DNA of 52,785 nt from a virus, in the IMG/VR virus record IMGVR_UViG_3300046006_001177, positions 1-52,785 of that record; one strand, written 5' to 3'. The stretch's first letter is position 1. Each line of letters begins with the position of its first letter. Below are positions 7,318-16,065 of this stretch, piece by piece. Under the pieces are notes generated by a model. It ran no database searches. It saw nothing but the letters and a program-made list of their open reading frames with translations, and was not told where the DNA came from. A program made the translations under genes and the position numbers.

Positions 7318-7791
7318 TTAGTTGTTCTGCTGACCAAAGAGGGGATCAGTGACGTAGTAAGTAATGTAACCAGCAACATCACCCACCGCCGAGCTTGCGC
7401 TCTCTGAAGTAACAGTAAAGTTCTTAGATGCGCTGCCAACAGTGCCGATGCCTGCGCCTGCGCCGGTAGCACCAGGAGTCACAGTCTTAGCCGAAGTCGC
7501 CGCCAAAGCAGACACATAGAACGCAGCGTTCGAAGTCGCACCGTCAATAGTGGTGTAGCCGACATTCATCGTGCCGCTGGTCAGGCCGTTGGTGATGATT
7601 ACCGATGTGACAACAGCATTAGCAGGGAGAATTACAGGGACGGTAGAGCCAGAAGCAACAACAACGTTGCCGGCAACTGCCGCGTTAGCAACATAGAAAG
7701 TTGCTGCCATGACGCCGGTGCCACAGTAGGCTTGGCGAGTGTTATCACCGCCGCCCGAACGCCAAATGGATTGGGTAGTAGATACAGCCAT
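7318..7791 (-). CDS. Virion-region protein, possible decoration protein (157 aa)
   Basis: Starts MAVSTTQSIWRSGGGDNTRQ; the rest is Ala/Val/Thr/Gly-rich and strand-like (AATFYVANAAVAGNVVVASG, SVIITNGLTSGTMNVGY), ending VTDPLFGQQNN. It is the first gene after the capsid-gene terminator and has a structured 5' leader, so it may have its own promoter. Composition fits a capsid decoration or head-surface protein; this is inference. Confidence 0.65.
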   Translation of the reverse strand: MAVSTTQSIWRSGGGDNTRQAYCGTGVMAATFYVANAAVAGNVVVASGSTVPVILPANAVVTSVIITNGLTSGTMNVGYTTIDGATSNAAFYVSALAATSAKTVTPGATGAGAGIGTVGSASKNFTVTSESASSAVGDVAGYITYYVTDPLFGQQNN

Positions 7792-7899
7792 CGAATTGTC
7801 CTCACATGCGAGTTAGGTGGGGCAATCTGCATGTCGTCAGCCGGGACTGTTTGCCTCACCGGGTTTCCCGGGGTTACTGCGTTATAGCATAAATCTATG
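7792..7899 (-). promoter_or_regulatory. Structured leader and possible promoter upstream of the 157-aa gene
   Basis: Between the terminator and the start codon lies a 108-base leader. On the minus strand it begins ATGCTATAACGC, which resembles an extended -10 element, and then contains the hairpin CCGGG-AAA-CCCGG at about 7857-7871. No clear -35 is seen. It would restart transcription of the downstream genes after the capsid terminator. Confidence 0.35.
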
Positions 7900-7924
7900 A
7901 AAAAAGGGGGGTTTTTAACCCCCC
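7900..7924 (-). terminator. Intrinsic terminator after the capsid gene
   Basis: Minus strand reads GGGGGGTT-AAA-AACCCCCC followed by TTTTTT: an 8-bp G/C-rich stem, 3-base loop and uridine tract, five bases after the capsid stop codon. It would cut or attenuate transcription between the capsid gene and the distal neck/tail genes, giving high capsid expression relative to them. Confidence 0.9.
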
Positions 7925-7929
7925 TTCTA

Positions 7930-8838
7930 TCAAGCACCTTGGGATGCGAACATACCAAGTGGATCCGACCAGCCGAACGAATAACGCTCACGAGCCTTAT
8001 AACGTACGTTACCTGTGTCGAAATCGCCGTCCATCGAGTTCTGCAACGGAATACGAACAAAGTGCTTCATGCCGTTAGGAACATCAGTGGTCAGGAACCA
8101 TGCGTTCGTATCGGTCAAGAAGTGGTTGATCGTATAGCCTTCCGGGATCGAACCGTTGTTAACGATCGCGTTCACGTCGTTGTCATTGGTTCCCGGACGG
8201 AGTTGAGTCTCCAGCAGACGGGTGGCCACAAACTGGAGTGCCGGTGGCACGATCAGCTTGCGGGGACGTGCGGCGATCAGCAGACCACGTTCGTCAGTCC
8301 AAGCTGCGATCTGGATGACTGCGTTTTCCAACGCGGTTTCCGAAAGGTCAACTTGGGTCGACGGTGTGTTGCTGTTGGTGCCGCCGGATACCAGCGGGTG
8401 GGCTGTGCTGAACAGAGCAACGCCGTCGCCACCAGGATAGGTGGACGAGAAGCCGTTGTTCAGAACTGCCGCCGCCTTCACCTGCTTGGTGTAGGACATC
8501 GCACGAGCCAGCGCCTTGGTATAACGAGCCGAAAGGCTGTCATACAGGTTATCTTCGATGGCCTCTTCGGTCAGCGAGAAACCCAGAGCGATGGTTTCGT
8601 GGTTGTATCGTGCGGTCCAAGCTTCCTGGCCGTTGTCGTACCGGATCGCAGAACCTTCGTTCTTGACCGGTGCAGCACTAAAGCCAGAGAGCTTGGTCTC
8701 TTCTTCGAAGGAACGCTCAGAGGTCTCGGTTTCGTAGATCTCTTTGTGTTCTTCACCATAACGAGCGTACTCCATGCCGAACAGGGCGTTCAGGCCAGGC
8801 AGTAGCTCTTTCAGTAGTTGTGCGCGTGAAATAGCCAT
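7930..8838 (-). CDS. Major capsid protein
   Basis: A 302-residue protein with the expected position (after scaffold) and sequence style of a HK97-fold capsid: MAISRAQLLKELLPGLNALF at the start, E-loop-like charged region (ERSFEEETKLSGF), NHETIALGFSLTEEAIEDNLY, a P-domain helix (YTKALARAMSYTKQV), the common phage capsid motif LFSTAHPL near residue 150, and PRKLIVPPALQFVATRLLE. Size is typical. It assembles the icosahedral head on the scaffold protein encoded upstream. It ends just before a strong terminator. Confidence 0.85.
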   Translation of the reverse strand: MAISRAQLLKELLPGLNALFGMEYARYGEEHKEIYETETSERSFEEETKLSGFSAAPVKNEGSAIRYDNGQEAWTARYNHETIALGFSLTEEAIEDNLYDSLSARYTKALARAMSYTKQVKAAAVLNNGFSSTYPGGDGVALFSTAHPLVSGGTNSNTPSTQVDLSETALENAVIQIAAWTDERGLLIAARPRKLIVPPALQFVATRLLETQLRPGTNDNDVNAIVNNGSIPEGYTINHFLTDTNAWFLTTDVPNGMKHFVRIPLQNSMDGDFDTGNVRYKARERYSFGWSDPLGMFASQGA

Positions 8839-8848
8839 GTCTTACTCC

Positions 8849-9505
8849 TTAAACACCAGTCGGGTTCAGATACGCATGACCACCAGTTACCACTGAGGTA
8901 ACAGTGTTCGATGTGTTCGTGAACGTGGAAACAATGTACGGTGCGTTGAATTTGCAAATGAACTCGCAATAGCCGTTAGCGCTATTGGAAGTGTCAGGAA
9001 CAATATCAACCACACGGATTGGCAGAGATGCAGTCGTGGCAAACGTCGTGCCGTTGATTGCGACCTGCGAATCACCCGTAGTGTTCGAGCCGTTGTTCTG
9101 AACCAGCGCCGCGTTCAAACCGATCTGCTCCGAGCTATAGAAAGCCACGGTAGTACCAGCCGAAACAGCAGCAACCTTAAACAGAACGTCCGGATCATCC
9201 ACTATGTACGCCTGGATGTCGTCAGCAGCCGTGCCACCAGCGTAGTACTGGTAGTTCAGCTTCTGTTTGGTTGATGGGTTGGTGTAAGTGCAACCCAAGA
9301 AGATGCCAACCGGTGTTGCTGTAGTCGTGCCAGTGTCTTTGACAATCGTGCCATCGGCATTGATCTTGACTACATCGCCATAGTAGATGCTAGTAGCGTA
9401 GCCGCTAGCAATACGGAATAGGCGAGTCGAACCGGCGTACACCTGACCGCCGATCAAATTGATCGGCTGAAGCCCATAAGGCTTCGATACAGTAGGATAT
9501 GCCAT
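8849..9505 (-). CDS. Head structural protein (218 aa)
   Basis: Start chosen at the ATG at 9505 (MAYPTVSKPYGLQPINLIGG) with GGAG seven bases before it; a TTG four codons earlier would place the Shine-Dalgarno inside the gene. The opening 'PYGL.PINLIGGQVYAGSTRLFRI' and strand-rich body are typical of a family found immediately beside the capsid gene in related phages. Probably a head decoration or minor capsid protein; no enzyme motif. Confidence 0.75.
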   Translation of the reverse strand: MAYPTVSKPYGLQPINLIGGQVYAGSTRLFRIASGYATSIYYGDVVKINADGTIVKDTGTTTATPVGIFLGCTYTNPSTKQKLNYQYYAGGTAADDIQAYIVDDPDVLFKVAAVSAGTTVAFYSSEQIGLNAALVQNNGSNTTGDSQVAINGTTFATTASLPIRVVDIVPDTSNSANGYCEFICKFNAPYIVSTFTNTSNTVTSVVTGGHAYLNPTGV

Positions 9506-9522
9506 TGATAACTCCAATAAGT

Positions 9523-9969
9523 TTAACCGCCGCCCTTCGTGGTCGAGGAACTCGACTCTTTGAATAACGGCATACGTGGGTCATTTTGACGCATTAGGTT
9601 GTTGTCCACCGCTCTGATTTGCTGTTCCGATTGAGCTAGGTAATGTTGATTACGCTGCTCGGCCAGCTCTTCAGGCGTCTTGCACAACAACACGTCGCCG
9701 ACTTGGACACAGTCTTTCCACCGGCCCTCGCCATTGACTAGCAGTGCATATTGCGGCTGCTCCTCGACCTTCACCGGCTCCCAACCTTCTCTTATCTTGG
9801 AAGAGATGTTGCGGGCGTCGGACTGTCCTCCGAGCAAAACGCGAATCCAACGGTACTTGTAACCCGGTTGCTTATCTGGTTCTGGCAGAAGCTCCGGCGG
9901 CCTCCACTGCTGGGGACGCTGCGTTTGGTTACGACTCTCTGTACTACGGGGCATACGATTCTCAGCCAT
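9523..9969 (-). CDS. Conserved head-module protein (148 aa)
   Basis: Start at ATG 9969 (MAENRMPRSTESRNQ), which overlaps the scaffold stop by eight bases and has GGAGGCGAGAA upstream; the frame extends 18 codons further but that part lies inside the scaffold gene. Conserved centre: DKQPGYKYRWIRVLLGG..DARNI..KIREGWEPV (described in pieces), then a C-terminal Ser/Gly-rich tail. The 'KQPGY.YRWIRV' block recurs in the head modules of related phages; role unknown. Confidence 0.75.
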   Translation of the reverse strand: MAENRMPRSTESRNQTQRPQQWRPPELLPEPDKQPGYKYRWIRVLLGGQSDARNISSKIREGWEPVKVEEQPQYALLVNGEGRWKDCVQVGDVLLCKTPEELAEQRNQHYLAQSEQQIRAVDNNLMRQNDPRMPLFKESSSSTTKGGG

Positions 9970-10912
9970 TTCTCGCCTCCAATTTTTGCATTTCCTGCAC
10001 GTATTTTTCCAACGGTACGCCAAGTTTCTTTGCCATGGCGACTGCGGACTGCTTGACTGTGATCTTTTTGGACCCAGTGCTGCGCGTTGCAGGCGCTACT
10101 ACCGGAGCAGGCTTCTCTCGCTGGGGTTTTGCCTCCTGCTTAGAGCCTTGAGGTTCAGCTTCCTCCTCGTCTGCAAAATGCTCTGGGAACCGACGACGCA
10201 TAGTTTCGTCGACCTTGTGCCAGTATTCATCAGTGGACGGATATGCCGTGCCGTACTGACTGACCAACTTCTGATGCAAGCCCAGAGCCAAGCTGGTCAT
10301 TTCTTCGTCCTTACCGAACCATTGATTGCGCTCTTGCCACGCTATCGTCTTTTGGTCAGGACGAGGTACTGTATTGGCAACAGCTTGTACAGGAACTTCT
10401 TCCTCTTGTCTAGACGGAACAAATTCTGACACCCGCTGTAATTTGTACTGCGCTCTGTTCAGCTTCTCCTGCGCCTGAAGGATCTGTTCAGAGTCACCCA
10501 AGTCATAGGCTTCCTTGAACTCCTTCTTGGCCGACTCAAACTCTAGCTCTGCCGCCGATTTAGCCGTAGCTACATACGCCTGCTCACCAGAACTCAGCCT
10601 GCTTTTCAGCGAGTTGTTCTCTTCCATCAACCGCTTGGCATAAGCAAGAGCCTCCTGCTGCTCCCGTAACGCTTGATCTTTCTCACGGCGCTCGTCGTTC
10701 CAGACCTTCTTTAGCTGTTTGAGCTTGGTCTTTACTTCCTCCGAGTATTCCTCCAGCTCGTCAGACTCCAGCTTCTCAACGATCTCCTTGGGCATCGGCT
10801 GGCGGCCCCTGTCCTCCGGCGGGGTATCGTCTTCGATCTCAATCTCAAACTTATCCTCGGCTTCGGCTTTGTTCTCCACCTCGTCCGGGAACTTGAAATC
10901 TTCCTTGTCCAT
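9962..10912 (-). CDS. Head scaffolding protein
   Basis: 316 residues with classical scaffold layout: acidic N-terminus (DKEDFKFPDEVENKAEAEDK, EIEIEDDTPPEDRG), long central coiled coil (about residues 55-165, rich in Glu/Lys/Gln with heptads), a Pro/Glu-rich linker, and a basic helical C-terminus (KKITVKQSAVAMAKKLGVPL) that would bind the capsid protein. It sits directly before the capsid genes. It guides procapsid assembly and is then lost. Confidence 0.85.
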   Translation of the reverse strand: MDKEDFKFPDEVENKAEAEDKFEIEIEDDTPPEDRGRQPMPKEIVEKLESDELEEYSEEVKTKLKQLKKVWNDERREKDQALREQQEALAYAKRLMEENNSLKSRLSSGEQAYVATAKSAAELEFESAKKEFKEAYDLGDSEQILQAQEKLNRAQYKLQRVSEFVPSRQEEEVPVQAVANTVPRPDQKTIAWQERNQWFGKDEEMTSLALGLHQKLVSQYGTAYPSTDEYWHKVDETMRRRFPEHFADEEEAEPQGSKQEAKPQREKPAPVVAPATRSTGSKKITVKQSAVAMAKKLGVPLEKYVQEMQKLEARNG

Positions 10913-10926
10913 TTGTTTCTCCTTTG

Positions 10927-11328
10927 TTAAGCCCGGCTGATGCCGCGCGGATCCTGCACAACGGCTTCCACAACGTCGTCATTGATGAGTCGGAACTCTT
11001 GACCGTGGATCTTCAGCCTTGTGCCAGTGTTCGGACGGGCGAGAATAAAATCTCCTTCCTTGCACCATGGACCATTTGGGAATCTCTTTTCGTCTTTGTA
11101 ACAATCAGGTCCCATTTTCATCACAAAAAAGACAGTAGCTAGCACCTTCTCTTCGTACAGGGTTTGGTCTGCTTTGACGAGGCCGCTGTCAAACTTGTCT
11201 TCTACCTCCGGCAAAGCCACCAGAATGTGGTAGCCCGTAGGCTCTGGCAGTTGCTTTGCTTTCTCCTCGGCTGTTTCTGGCAGCGTCGAAGTTTCGCCAT
11301 CTTGACTGGCGATTAGTAATTCACTCAT
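10927..11328 (-). CDS. GroES-like co-chaperonin (phage Cpn10)
   Basis: 133 residues from the ATG at 11328 (overlapping the upstream stop; GGAG upstream). After an acidic N-terminal tail comes the Cpn10 pattern: PTGYHILVALPEVEDKF, SGLVKAD (the start of the mobile-loop region), ATVFFVMKMGPDCYKDE, GPWCKEGDFILARPNTG, and a final RLINDDVVEAVVQDP. In phages such as T4 (gp31) such proteins replace GroES so GroEL can fold the capsid protein. Its position between portal and scaffold fits that role. The hydrophobic GroEL-binding tripeptide is not obvious, so GroEL contact is unproven. Confidence 0.8.
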   Translation of the reverse strand: MSELLIASQDGETSTLPETAEEKAKQLPEPTGYHILVALPEVEDKFDSGLVKADQTLYEEKVLATVFFVMKMGPDCYKDEKRFPNGPWCKEGDFILARPNTGTRLKIHGQEFRLINDDVVEAVVQDPRGISRA

Positions 11329-11512
11329 CGGAAAACTCCATTTTCTTGGCAAGGTCTAGGATGTAACCCTCTGCAATTGAGAGACCTCGGATCTCACCAC
11401 AGAGTTTCTGGTACTCAGCGTAGTCATGCGCCGCGCTGTTGGACACGGCTTCAACCACCTGTTCGCGCTTGTCACGTACTTGTTTGAGAAGTATTTCAAA
11501 CGCCTTTTCCAT
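11321..11512 (-). CDS. Small helical protein next to portal (63 aa)
   Basis: MEKAFEILLKQVRDKREQVVEAVSNS..., entirely helical, charged, ending LDLAKKMEFSDE. Three bases after the portal stop and overlapping the GroES-like gene by eight bases. Genes of this size and style are common beside phage portals; no function is known. Confidence 0.7.
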   Translation of the reverse strand: MEKAFEILLKQVRDKREQVVEAVSNSAAHDYAEYQKLCGEIRGLSIAEGYILDLAKKMEFSDE

Positions 11513-11515
11513 AAA

Positions 11516-13984
11516 TTAGTCCTTCTTTTTGGCCGGTTGCTTCGGTTGTGGACGGTTCATCTCGGCCTGATCTTTGGCGATCTGCATGCCAACACGGATA
11601 CCTTCCAGTTCCATTTTGGCTTCCATGTCTGCCTTGTCTTTGGCCGACTTGGCACCAACCTGCATGCCAGCGATCTCTTTCTGCGCGGCGATGCGCTCTT
11701 CCTCGATGCGGATTCTGTCCGCCTTCTCGGTAGCTTCCACCACCAACTTCTGCTTCTTGAGTTCCAGCTCTTGCCCTTTGAGCATGAGTTCCTGCTGCTG
11801 CATCTGGACTATTGGATCCATCGCCGCCTGCTGCGCCTGTTTCTGCGCCATCTCGGCCTGATCCTTCTGCAACAACTTGCCAGCAGCGGCCGCCATCATC
11901 CGAGACACTTCGACTTCCAACTCCGGTGGCAACTCCTTGTCCATCTCCGGTAGTGGAACGCCCAGCATCTCTTCGATCTGCTTCCTGTACTCGAACGCCA
12001 CATGCTCATTGATATGAGCCATTAACGCCGCCTGCATCATCTGCGCGCGCGGGTTTTGGCCAATCAACATCGCAATCTTCGGATCCTGCATGGCCGACAT
12101 GTGAACCTGAATGTGCGCTTGATGATCCTGGTAGATGAACGCCTTGACCGGCTTGCCATTCAACACCGCCATGTTTTCGGACACAGGGTCTTTTGGCTTC
12201 TGATCTTCCGCCGACGGAACGAGCTTGCCGACGTTCTTAATACCTAGAACCTCTAACATCTGACGGTTCAACTCCACCATGTCATAGATCTGTGGGTTGA
12301 CCTGCGCCATCTGCATCACCGCCTGATACTGCACTACCTTCTGAGCCATCGTGGCCGAGTTGGGATCAGAAACAGGGATGACATCGACATCGTCGTAGTC
12401 CGACTTCTTCGCACGAGGCGATCCTTCTGTCGGTTCGTACGAATACTCATCCGGCGTGTAGTCCCGGATGATGTCCTTCAGCAGTTTCAACTCCTGTTTC
12501 ATCGCGTAGTGGATACGCGCCTGCACCGCCGACATGACCTTTAACGTGCGCTCCAGAATCGCCAACGTCGTTCCAACCGGTGAGTTGGCCGACATGTCAG
12601 CGATCTTGAGGTCAGCCGCCGCAGCAAATCGGCGCCCTTCCTCAACAATCTGGTTCATCAATCCAAGAAGAACTTGGCTCGGCTCTTTGTACGGAAGTGG
12701 GAGGATGTTGTCTCTGATCGTGCCGGCCGCGACGTCCACATCTCGGAACTCGCCGGGTGCAATTGGAGTGTCATCTCCTTTGACTCGCATGCCCTTAGTT
12801 TTAAGACCGCCAGGCAGATTCGATAGAGTCCCAGCGTCAACCAGCTGACGAATAATAGAAGTACCAGACTTAGCGAAAGCACCGATAAGATGAATAAGGC
12901 CGAAGGCATAGAATCCAAAGCCGGGGATATATGGGTAGTGAACAAAGTGGTTCCTCTTCTGATAGGTCTCATCTTCCGGCCGCCAGTTCCGTCTGATTGC
13001 TAATACCTCCTGTGACGTCTTCTCTATCGTCACGATGTAAGGCAACCCAATCTCAGTCGGCTTGCCCTTATCATCCTTATCTTCGTACCCCGGCAGATCC
13101 AGATACACCTGCATCTCAAGGATCTTGTAGCGGTCATCCGTCGTCGCCCGAAAGCCCATCTTCTCGGCGATACTCTTCTCAATATCGTCTAGAACATTCT
13201 CCGGCTCCGGCAGATCAATGTCCCGGTAGAAGCCAGCAACCATCAGGCGGCGTAACTCATTCTTCGTCTTTCTCATCACGTGAGTTACACGCGGTGCCGA
13301 CTCCAAATTACTCGCCCCGTACGGAACCACCACGTCTTCAGCCGGTACAAAGATAGATACCTGTCTGCCGAGAGAAGGATCGTAGTACACCTTCTTGAAC
13401 GCATTCCCTGCCAGCCCCAAGCCCCACAACATGCGCTCATGTTCAGGCCGGTATTCGGTCATCACCTCTGTTAACTGGTAGTTCATGTCATCCCGAACCC
13501 GCTCGGCCGCATCTTTCTTGCCGGGTGTTTCTTTGCCGACGATCTTTGTCTTCACCGGACCGGATGCCGGGAAGGTTTCCATAATTGTCTCTGCTTGGAA
13601 CTTCACCAGCGCTTCTGATAACAGTGGGTGATACACACCACACGCGCCTTCCCATGGTTCTGAGCGCTCCTCGATCTTCATGCCCAGCAACTCTAGGCCG
13701 TCGACGTAGGTTTTCATCCAGTCCTTGCGGGAATCCAGATCATCTTGGAAGTCACTCAACAGATCTGATGCCAACGACTCCAGTTCGTCCGTTTCCATCT
13801 TCTCGGCCAGGTTTTCAGCGAACTCATCGTCCTCTTCTTCCATGTCCATCACCAGTTTCAGGTCGCCTAGCCCAACAGTTACCGACTCTGGATCCTCGAT
13901 CTCAATCTCAATCGACTCATCCTCCATCCCGTCGTCCAGCCCGGCCGGTAATTGGTACAGCGCCTTGTCTATATTTGTCGCCAT
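11516..13984 (-). CDS. Portal protein
   Basis: 822 residues, the size of long portals of short-tailed phages (P22-like class). Acidic N-terminus, then RKDWMKTYVDGLELLGMK, EPWEGACGVYHPLLSEALVKF (in pieces) and the wing/stem region with ...YPYIPGFGFYAFGLIHLIG and NDNILPLPYKEPS-like segments; the last 200 residues form a long Gln/Lys/Glu coiled coil (QAQQAAMDPIVQMQQQELML and following) as in the portal barrel. It forms the dodecameric DNA channel at one capsid vertex and docks terminase. Located directly after terL. Confidence 0.85.
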   Translation of the reverse strand: MATNIDKALYQLPAGLDDGMEDESIEIEIEDPESVTVGLGDLKLVMDMEEEDDEFAENLAEKMETDELESLASDLLSDFQDDLDSRKDWMKTYVDGLELLGMKIEERSEPWEGACGVYHPLLSEALVKFQAETIMETFPASGPVKTKIVGKETPGKKDAAERVRDDMNYQLTEVMTEYRPEHERMLWGLGLAGNAFKKVYYDPSLGRQVSIFVPAEDVVVPYGASNLESAPRVTHVMRKTKNELRRLMVAGFYRDIDLPEPENVLDDIEKSIAEKMGFRATTDDRYKILEMQVYLDLPGYEDKDDKGKPTEIGLPYIVTIEKTSQEVLAIRRNWRPEDETYQKRNHFVHYPYIPGFGFYAFGLIHLIGAFAKSGTSIIRQLVDAGTLSNLPGGLKTKGMRVKGDDTPIAPGEFRDVDVAAGTIRDNILPLPYKEPSQVLLGLMNQIVEEGRRFAAAADLKIADMSANSPVGTTLAILERTLKVMSAVQARIHYAMKQELKLLKDIIRDYTPDEYSYEPTEGSPRAKKSDYDDVDVIPVSDPNSATMAQKVVQYQAVMQMAQVNPQIYDMVELNRQMLEVLGIKNVGKLVPSAEDQKPKDPVSENMAVLNGKPVKAFIYQDHQAHIQVHMSAMQDPKIAMLIGQNPRAQMMQAALMAHINEHVAFEYRKQIEEMLGVPLPEMDKELPPELEVEVSRMMAAAAGKLLQKDQAEMAQKQAQQAAMDPIVQMQQQELMLKGQELELKKQKLVVEATEKADRIRIEEERIAAQKEIAGMQVGAKSAKDKADMEAKMELEGIRVGMQIAKDQAEMNRPQPKQPAKKKD

Positions 13985-13993
13985 GATCTGTCC

Positions 13994-15466
13994 TTAGTAG
14001 TAAACCCGCTTGCGGCGGTGAAGCGGCTCGTCTTCCTCATCAGAACCTAGCCGCAGGAACCCGCCCTGTCGAAATCTCATCAACGCCTGTACGCCAGAGT
14101 CGACCAAATCGTCATGTTCTGCGTTCGGAAACCGCGCAAACTCTTCGATTACGTCCTCTGCCCACCGTTTGTCAGGCGCCCACACTTTACCGGAAGAAAA
14201 TAGGTCTGTAACGCTGTTCAGACGCACGAACTTGTCGTTGCCGCGTGTCGGTGTGAAGTCCTGAACCATCACGCCCATCTTTCTCAGCTCAAATATCAGC
14301 GGCGCACCCGCTGCTTTGGCTTCAATAATGCAGGCATCCGGCTCCCAGTCGTCGTACATCTCCTTTGCCTTCGCTTTTAGGTCAGGAAACTCCACCTTTC
14401 CCTTCCACGCGTCCAGCAAAATGATGTTCACATCACTTTCATCCTCGTCTTTGTGAAAGACACCCCATGTCGTACACGCGGAATAGTCACTCCGCTGGTT
14501 TTTCGTGTACGCCGTGTCCCAAGATTGGATGATAAATTCACACGCAGGCGCTCTTTCTCCCTCCCAGAGCTGCCACCAGTCCCTTTTTACCAGCGCACCC
14601 TCTTCTCCCGTGGGCTTTTGCTGGTACTGAGCGTTCCATTTATAGGGTGGAAGCTCCTCTTTCAGTGCCAGAAGTTCATTTACAGGCCAAAATTCAGGCC
14701 AGAGGCTGTTCCCCGACGGCAAAATGGCTGGAAACTCCACCACTTCCCACTCGGTTGCGTCAGATTTCAGCACTCGGCCGGTCAAATCCTTGTCCGACCA
14801 GCGCGTCATCACCACCACAATCGCCCCACCCGGCTGCAAACGCTGCCGAGGACCAGATGTGTACCATTCATACACACTGTCAAAGACCGTCGGATCTCCT
14901 TGCGCCAGCCTCGCTTCCTGTTCCGAATGCGGGTCATCTATTATTAGTAGATCCGCACCCTTACCAGTGACCGTACCTCCAACCCCGATAGCGAAATAGT
15001 CTCCGCCGTGAGAGGTTGCCCACCGGCCAGCCGCTTTAGAGTCGGCTCGGAGTCCCACATTCGGGAAGATCTTGCCGTAGTGTTCGCTATCTACCAGGTT
15101 CCTGACCTTCCGGCCAAACCCCACCGCCAGTTCGGCCGTGTTCGACGTCTGTATCACCTTCTTCTCCGGGTTCCTACCCAGATACCACGCCGGCAATAAG
15201 AAGGAGGCGAACTCCGACTTCGTATGTCGCGGCGGCATGTTGATGATCAGCCGCTTTAACTTCCCTTCCGCGATCTCTTCGAACTTCTTTGCCATGATGG
15301 CGTGATGTCTTCCGTGAATAAATCCCGGCCACATCTCTTTTACAAACGACATGAACTTGCCCTGCGCCCGTTCTCTGACGACCGCATCTCGGTACTGACC
15401 CACCTGCTCTAACAGCTTCTCCTGCTCCGCCGCCGGCAGCTTACCTATCAGTTCACTCAAGTCCAC
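13994..15466 (-). CDS. terL: Terminase large subunit
   Basis: 490 residues, complete. Walker A variant MPPRHTKSE at residues 77-84, Walker B LLIIDDPH at 173-180, coupling-type motif VVMTRWSDKDL near 219-229, and an RNase H-like nuclease domain starting IQSWDTAYTKNQRSDYSACT near 318, with later acidic residues (CIIEAKAAG, EHDDLVDS). It pumps DNA into the procapsid and cuts it. Start is GTG overlapping the stop of the 68-residue gene by ten bases. The small subunit lies upstream but in a separate, terminated unit. Confidence 0.93.
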   Translation of the reverse strand: MDLSELIGKLPAAEQEKLLEQVGQYRDAVVRERAQGKFMSFVKEMWPGFIHGRHHAIMAKKFEEIAEGKLKRLIINMPPRHTKSEFASFLLPAWYLGRNPEKKVIQTSNTAELAVGFGRKVRNLVDSEHYGKIFPNVGLRADSKAAGRWATSHGGDYFAIGVGGTVTGKGADLLIIDDPHSEQEARLAQGDPTVFDSVYEWYTSGPRQRLQPGGAIVVVMTRWSDKDLTGRVLKSDATEWEVVEFPAILPSGNSLWPEFWPVNELLALKEELPPYKWNAQYQQKPTGEEGALVKRDWWQLWEGERAPACEFIIQSWDTAYTKNQRSDYSACTTWGVFHKDEDESDVNIILLDAWKGKVEFPDLKAKAKEMYDDWEPDACIIEAKAAGAPLIFELRKMGVMVQDFTPTRGNDKFVRLNSVTDLFSSGKVWAPDKRWAEDVIEEFARFPNAEHDDLVDSGVQALMRFRQGGFLRLGSDEEDEPLHRRKRVYY

Positions 15467-15663
15467 GGACTATTTGCCCTCTCTCTCATTCCCACTATAG
15501 ACAGATTCTCTTGTTTTACAGGCTTGTTCAACCGCTTCTGTATCTTCGCCAGCGTTGGATAAATACTCACCGGCCGGTAGTACTTCCTCCCAGCCTTCTC
15601 CGCCCGGTAGACCTGATACAACAGCCGAAAGGCATCCAGCATCAACTCTTCGTCATATGTCAT
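15457..15663 (-). CDS. Small unknown protein upstream of terL (68 aa)
   Basis: MTYDEELMLDAFRLLYQVYR..., helical N-terminus, then a basic region (YPTLAKIQKRLNKPVKQENL). Start overlaps the stop of the winged-helix gene (ATGA), and its stop overlaps the terL start. Possibly a small packaging or regulatory partner; nothing specific recognised. Confidence 0.65.
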   Translation of the reverse strand: MTYDEELMLDAFRLLYQVYRAEKAGRKYYRPVSIYPTLAKIQKRLNKPVKQENLSIVGMRERANSPWT

Positions 15664-15962
15664 TCTAAATTCCGGAACTGTATGTAAACGGGACGAACAC
15701 TCCTATAACCACCCTTCACTCTCTTCAACACCCCCAACTTCACTAACCTCGCAATAATCTCACTCGTATTCCCCATCCCCGCCTTCCCACGTATCCGACA
15801 GATATCCCGAATAGACGGACCAAACCCGTACTTCTTCCACCACTCATCTATCACCAAAAACACTTCCTTCTGCGCCGGCGTCATCCCTACCCCCAAACAC
15901 TCCTCATACGTCCTCTCCCGACGACGCATCACCATTTCTCGATTGATCTGTATATCTGGCAT
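15660..15962 (-). CDS. LexA-type winged-helix DNA-binding protein (100 aa)
   Basis: Residues 27-90 follow the LexA N-terminal domain pattern: MTPAQKEVFLVIDEWWKKYG, FGPSIRDICRIRGKAGMGN, TSEIIARLVKLGVLKRVKGG, with the wing ending in YRSVRPV. There is no C-terminal autoprotease domain, so it is a bare DNA-binding module. It is the first gene of the late operon, right behind a 15-bp palindrome 13 bases upstream of its ATG, so it may bind that site and autoregulate the packaging/structural genes. Alternative: a packaging-site recognition protein. Confidence 0.8.
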   Translation of the reverse strand: MPDIQINREMVMRRRERTYEECLGVGMTPAQKEVFLVIDEWWKKYGFGPSIRDICRIRGKAGMGNTSEIIARLVKLGVLKRVKGGYRSVRPVYIQFRNLE

Positions 15963-15974
15963 AAAACTTGCTGC

Positions 15975-15989
15975 TGGTAACGGTTACCA
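15975..15989. promoter_or_regulatory. 15-bp palindromic operator, copy 1
   Basis: TGGTAACGGTTACCA: two 7-base half-sites (TGGTAAC / GTTACCA) around one base. The identical 15-mer (reverse orientation) is found at 25432-25446 in the central regulatory region. Here it lies between the terS terminator and the ATG of the winged-helix gene, with no convincing separate sigma-70 promoter, so the site probably overlaps the late promoter. Confidence 0.75.
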
Positions 15990-16019
15990 GACTCAAAATG
16001 ACAACATTGCTTTTTTCAC

Positions 16020-16065
16020 AAAAAATATCCCCCCCACCTATCTCGTTTCCGCAGGTGACGGGGGG
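16020..16065 (-). terminator. Intrinsic terminator overlapping the end of terS
   Basis: Minus strand: CCCCCC-GTC-ACCT, loop, AGGT-GGGGGG, then GATATTTTTT. The stem includes the last codons of terS and the uridine tract follows its stop. It separates terS from the winged-helix/terL operon, so the latter needs its own promoter. Confidence 0.8.

Noticed and set aside
9505-9517. N-terminal extension MELS of the head protein
   Set aside because: It would start at TTG within the Shine-Dalgarno of the well-placed ATG at 9505.
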